Shown one piece after another: positions 59,778 to 64,000 of a stretch of DNA of 64,000 nucleotides; the stretch's first letter is position 1, and every line of letters begins with the position of its first letter. Both the position numbers and the translations under genes were made by a program. Source of the DNA: Aspidiotus rigidus. Taxonomy: Eukaryota; Arthropoda; Insecta; Hemiptera; Diaspididae. The notes under the pieces are model-generated. The model ran no database searches. It was not told the origin of the DNA and saw only the letters and a list, made by a program, of their open reading frames with translations. The stretch is taken from the NCBI GenBank assembly GCA_035079385.1, contig JAVHKY010000052.1, positions 7,626,001 to 7,690,000 of the forward strand, written 5' to 3'.

Positions 59778-61268
59778 TCAAAGTACGTTTCCATCAGTCA
59801 GTCCCTGTTGGTCGACTTGATTCACCATCTCGGTCACCTGGTTGACCCCTTCTAGAGTCGCGTTAACCGGCTGATTGGTCGTGGCTTTGGGCATAACGAT
59901 ATGTGTAACTCTTCTTGAACCATCTTTATTATGTTCCACTCGAGTTCGTCGGGTAAAGATCTTCTTCCTTTGCTGAGCGGTGGAAGTCACAGGATTCACA
60001 GGATGCGAAGGTTTCTTCAACTCAGTGGAGCCCTGCGAATATCCGCCAAAGATAAGAGAATCGTCACCATAGTTAGATTCGGCTGAGGTATCATAGTTAA
60101 CGCCTTGCGACTCATAGGTTAAGATCCATTTCTCTAGCTCGGAAAAATCATAGGGAACCGGCCTTTCGAATCTGCCGACCGCCCAAGCGCGAAAATACTC
60201 AGGAAGTTTGTAGTATATAGCGTTTGTCACATTTCCTGGGCCAAACATCCCAATTTGCTTCAGTCGAGAATACCAAACGGTCGCAAAACGATGGAACGTA
60301 GCTTTCTTGGCATCAAAGCGCAACATATCAAATTTTTTTGCTTGGTATTGCTGGTAATCAACAGTCCAGAATGCATTGCGCAGTTCTTGTTCAATCCACG
60401 CGAACCTGGGTATGACTTTGCGCGCTCTACAAAAAGAGAGATAATCATCTATTTTTCTCCCAAAATTTTCAGTTGTTTTCGAACTGATTAAAACGATCTT
60501 GAATTTCACGTAGCTCTCAAAAATATTGGTAGCAAAGGCTCCGACGTTGTCCCAAAACTGTTGAATGAAATCAACTATCGTTCGCGTCTCTTTCAACCCT
60601 TGTTTGCGAAAAGGTGGACATGCTGATAATATATCAGCTACCTTCGGATCTTTTACCTTGTCATTCGTTAACTGGAAAAGACCAATTCTTGGGTCGGAAT
60701 GAGTCACATTCCATGAATTGGCTTGACCTCTGAGCCATTCAGCGAAGGTCTCGTTACCTCGATTGGGGTGACGTCCGTCTCCGCCCCCTGATGTGAATGA
60801 TTGGCCGCGACTTTGATACCACGACGTTTCGTTGACATTCGCGCCGATATTATGAGTTGACTGTTCATACATGGGTACACGAGTAGAGCTGGGCGCCTGG
60901 CCTTCCATGAAAGTCGGTCCAGAACGGAGTCCCGGATGGGTATTAAAGAAAGAATCATGCTCTCGTACATTGGGCAACATCACAAAGTCTACGTTGGATC
61001 GTTGTTGTGGTGGAGATGGGTTAATTTGAGGTGGACTGCGAAGAAAAACATTGAACGGTTGTTGAGTACTAGGTCCGTGACTGGGTACAAACGGTGGAGG
61101 GACGGAGGTAGTGATCAAATTAGCACTTGGGTTATGAAGTTCATTGGTTGCTTGACGTTGATCTTTATCGTCACTAACAAATTTCTGAGCGTACCTCTTC
61201 TGCCTGTTGTCTCTTTTCTTAACCTCACATCGAACTAACTCTGCAGCGTCTGTAAGCAGAACGTACAT
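59778..61268 (-). CDS. Element 2 capsid-like Gag
   Basis: 496 residues. Pro/Ser/Gln-rich N-terminal half, then a helical capsid-like region (~165-400: FAEWLRGQANSW, TRTIVDFIQQFWDNVGAF, F-R-K-Q-G-L-K) homologous to residues 35-195 of the Element 1 capsid ORF (TPIEFLQEFNSQIGTF). It ends with TGA 59778-59780, after which the same frame continues into the SGNH/protease ORF. The true N terminus is unclear because the coding frame from ORF1 reaches it only through a shift around 61270-61300. Confidence 0.75.
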   Translation of the reverse strand: MYVLLTDAAELVRCEVKKRDNRQKRYAQKFVSDDKDQRQATNELHNPSANLITTSVPPPFVPSHGPSTQQPFNVFLRSPPQINPSPPQQRSNVDFVMLPNVREHDSFFNTHPGLRSGPTFMEGQAPSSTRVPMYEQSTHNIGANVNETSWYQSRGQSFTSGGGDGRHPNRGNETFAEWLRGQANSWNVTHSDPRIGLFQLTNDKVKDPKVADILSACPPFRKQGLKETRTIVDFIQQFWDNVGAFATNIFESYVKFKIVLISSKTTENFGRKIDDYLSFCRARKVIPRFAWIEQELRNAFWTVDYQQYQAKKFDMLRFDAKKATFHRFATVWYSRLKQIGMFGPGNVTNAIYYKLPEYFRAWAVGRFERPVPYDFSELEKWILTYESQGVNYDTSAESNYGDDSLIFGGYSQGSTELKKPSHPVNPVTSTAQQRKKIFTRRTRVEHNKDGSRRVTHIVMPKATTNQPVNATLEGVNQVTEMVNQVDQQGLTDGNVL

Positions 61269-61417
61269 TTTTGGGCTGTTTCGAGTTTGATTTTAAAATT
61301 GGTAAAAGCCGCTTCCGCCTCACTTTTCTCTTCTGCAGATGCGTCTGGATCATTCTCAATACTTTCATGTTTTCTCTCAGCTTGCTCGTATGCGGCTCGA
61401 CACAGTGATAGATTCTG

Positions 61418-62443
61418 TCAAGCGTGCGGCAAGTGAATGACAACAGTTGTTTCATCCGGAAAGTGTGCGGATAGCTTATTTGGTACTGGGCAGTCTGATA
61501 GCTCAGTGATCGTGAAGTCGAGGTTAATGAGTTGAACCTGACGATTTATTGTGCTCCCAAATGGAGGCAATCGTTGAGCTTGTTGAAATTCCGAAGCGTT
61601 CTCAATGATTTCTTGGATTTCGCGGGTCTGGAACGTAAAATCATCCTCGGCCGAATCAGCCATCCTGGCTCGTGGCTCTTGTGGATTACTTTCTGCACAA
61701 ATATTGAAAACACTGTCACGTCCTGGAGTACCTGTGGATAAATGCGGATAATTTAATGACTGACATTCCTCTGGAGTGCCACATACAGCCATACTCCTAG
61801 GTCTAGACTGAATACCGTGACGATCTAACATTCTTGCTTGTAAGTCTTCTAAGATAGACACTTGTTCTTGTAGTCGAGCTGAGCGGGCTTTATCAATAGC
61901 TGATTGTGAATGATCTATAGAAACTAGCTCCGCATTTTTTTGTAAAGAGGCGGGATATTTTGAGATGCTTACGACTGGGTCAGCTGTAGGACTGCTATGC
62001 AAGATGTTGAGAGTATCAGAGTTTTGAACATTCTTATTTTCTGAGAGGCTTTCACCTGCTCGTGACGAGATACTATCAGTAATCGGATCATTAGGATCAT
62101 TGACAGTAACTTTTGGAGATATAGATACTCTTTTTGAAATGGATTTATCCGTTAGCGAAATTGTTCTTTTTAATAGTGGCTTATTAACATTCCTCAACCT
62201 TGAAGAATCGACTTTATAGGATGAAGAGTGCAAGCGTGAACGAGTTATAGCCCGTGGATAAGGCGTTTTTCTAAAGGTTTTACTGGTTTTCTCACTTTTC
62301 CCATTAACCGATGAGTTCGCTGATGGCTTAGATTTTTCAGCAGTATTCTCTGCCTTTGCGCTATTTTCGCTAGAGGATTCGTCTGGTTTGCCATGAGAGG
62401 TGGCTCTTACTTTTCTAAGTGAGAATTTATTACGCGAGAACAT
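61418..62443 (-). CDS. Element 2 ORF1, low-complexity protein
   Basis: 341 residues from ATG 62443. The N terminus is basic and Ser/Lys-rich (FSRNKFSLRKVR, then a Ser/Asn/Lys stretch), as in Element 1 ORF1. A short helical segment (ARLQEQVSILEDLQARM) and an acidic QTREIQEIIENASEFQQ segment follow. It ends in TGA 61418-61420, but the same frame remains open for ~57 more codons and is rich in charged helical residues (AAYEQAERKHES). The real product therefore probably extends past the stop. No known domain. The position suggests a Gag-associated role. Confidence 0.65.
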   Translation of the reverse strand: MFSRNKFSLRKVRATSHGKPDESSSENSAKAENTAEKSKPSANSSVNGKSEKTSKTFRKTPYPRAITRSRLHSSSYKVDSSRLRNVNKPLLKRTISLTDKSISKRVSISPKVTVNDPNDPITDSISSRAGESLSENKNVQNSDTLNILHSSPTADPVVSISKYPASLQKNAELVSIDHSQSAIDKARSARLQEQVSILEDLQARMLDRHGIQSRPRSMAVCGTPEECQSLNYPHLSTGTPGRDSVFNICAESNPQEPRARMADSAEDDFTFQTREIQEIIENASEFQQAQRLPPFGSTINRQVQLINLDFTITELSDCPVPNKLSAHFPDETTVVIHLPHA

Positions 62444-62681
62444 GATTTATTATCTTGGAGCTTTGAGCTGGCGTTTTGTAATTTTGAGATAGCGTAAGGT
62501 ACTGATGATGAGAAGTACGGAAGAGGGGTGAGGAAAAATGATGGATACAAATAGACTCGTATATGCAAACAAATTAGTAAGGCGAAGAAAATAATAAAAA
62601 AAAAAGAAAGAAAAAAAAAAAATTATCAATATAGACGATGTCTTCTTAAACTAACAAGTATAATATTTAGACTGACTTCGG

Positions 62682-62821
<140 letters not shown>

Positions 62822-63240
62822 AGAAGGCTCTAGCAAAATATTTTACGAGAACGCTGCACTTGTATATGAACGGTAAATGTTACCTAATGTATGGTGGTGT
62901 TACAAATATGCTTACCAAAAAAAATAATGATTTGATTCTGAAATGTACTCTTCCTTCGACGAATGGAGTATACTGTGTTGGTATTCGGAAGAAGCGTTTC
63001 TAATCGTCGAGTAACTTTACAGCACGGAACAATCGGTTGATGAATTTACTCTAGTTCAGCGCTTACGCAGTCAAGGCTATCGCAGGTATTATACTCAATA
63101 TGAAGTCTGCGATGAACACAAAATATTTGTATGACGGGCGGGTATCGTTGATAAGATATTGGTACACATGTACTATGAAGTTACCCTTAATGCTCGATGT
63201 TCGTCGCTACAGGTTTTCAAGTAGTGTGAAATACCGTGCA

Positions 63241-63516
63241 CCCGGTAAACATTGTTCCCACTTGAAGCCCTCAAATATAAAGGGCTTCAGGGACACAAAA
63301 AGGATACAGGGCTTCAAATGGGAATTAAAAGGGTAGTTTTTCCCAAATTAAGCCCTGTTTCCTTTTTGTGTCCCTGAAGCCCTTTATATTTGAGGGCTTC
63401 ATGAGGGCTTCAATAGGGAAGTAAGAGGGAAACAGGGAATCAACAGGGCTTCAAATGAGGGCTTCAGAGGGTAGTTTTTCCCAGGGACTTCAGAGGGCTT
63501 CAAATTGTTTACCGGG
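63241..63516 (-). mobile_element. Palindromic MITE, GAAGCCCT-rich, copy 2
   Basis: 276 bp, inverted relative to 50471-50746 and very similar throughout, with the same CCCGGTAAAC ends. The flanks share CA only (63239-63240 and 63517-63518). It lies in the leader of Element 2, so it inserted after that element. Confidence 0.85.
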
Positions 63517-64000
63517 CAAGCTTCTCCTACATGAAGATTTGATTGCAGCTAGCCTGTATTAAGGATTAAGGTTGAACAAAAACACGAATAAAATTGCGGA
63601 TTGACCGTTTTCAATGCACCACCATACAAACGCTTGCGTTATGATAAAAGTTGCTTTCGAGACCACTCTGCCTCGTAAAAACAAGAAAGAAAAAATAAAC
63701 TAAAAAATAAATTTCGATGGACTAACGATCTCGACGTGGACGTTATTGTAGAATTTACGTTATGAAGAACTAATTAGCGCAACTTGCTGTGCAGTTTGCG
63801 CCGAAGAGACCCAAATCCAAATAAGATTAAAAAAAAAAATAAAAATAAAAAAAAATTGAAAAAGAAGAGAATAAAAAAAAATAAATAAATAAATAAAAAA
63901 GAGAAAGAAGAAAAGAAAAAGAAAAAGAAAAAAATATATATATGCGATTCGGAAAATCGCGACGTGACCGACTATGAATGGGATAGTTTCAGAAGTCGAA

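Overview
This is AT-rich, intron-poor, repeat-dense eukaryotic DNA with no bacterial-style operons, ribosomal RNA or recognisable tRNA genes. The mix of elements (Copia with a tRNA-iMet anticodon-arm primer site, Ty3/gypsy elements, an env-bearing errantivirus-like element, a Penelope-like GIY-YIG fragment, hAT-type MITEs, a Helitron remnant) fits an arthropod, most likely an insect. I cannot name the species. Nearly all coding sequence belongs to mobile elements. The only candidate host gene is a small secreted cysteine-rich ORF at 49867-50262.

Layout. 1-2800: decayed Copia A (minus), cut by the window edge. 3361-11842: a field of palindromes and fold-back repeats, an inverted pair of a zinc-motif gene family flanking a Penelope 3' fragment, a hAT MITE with a perfect 8-bp target duplication (TSD), and a ~2.5 kb inverted repeat whose centre holds a Helitron/OTU relic. 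12857-15114: another MITE and truncated Copia B (minus). 15898-24843: an 8.9 kb LTR element (plus) with four CCHC knuckles, protease, RT, RNase H, integrase and an env ORF, lying between two pieces of a Copia D (RT at 24844-25512, RNase H tail at 15732-15897). 26284-40164: Element 1, a 13.9 kb LTR retrotransposon (minus) inserted with a TCAG TSD into the RT of an older gypsy element (B; 25980-26283 and 40165-41160). 41556-49506: Copia C (plus), nearly intact, with a TTATA TSD, a 2.6 kb insertion in its 5' LTR and a hAT-type MITE in gag. 50888-52024: an internally deleted gypsy derivative that still keeps an ORF. ~53036-64000: Element 2 (minus), a divergent relative of Element 1 whose 5' LTR lies beyond the right edge.

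The most interesting system is the family formed by Elements 1 and 2. Both have a long low-complexity ORF1, a gag capsid-like region, an SGNH/GDSL-hydrolase-like domain between capsid and aspartic protease, an RT followed by a conserved but catalytically altered Ty3-type RNase H (a tether), an integrase, and then an additional RNase H1-type domain with DEDD residues at the very C terminus. This resembles the retroviral solution of a tether plus a new RNase H, but with the new domain placed after integrase. In both elements the long coding region is interrupted near the ORF1/capsid and protease/RT boundaries, although the two LTRs of Element 1 are almost identical.

Nested insertions let relative ages be read directly: gypsy B is older than Element 1, and Copia C is older than its MITE and its 2.6 kb LTR insertion. 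One arm of the 9.3-11.8 kb inverted repeat provides the empty site for a MITE present in the other arm.
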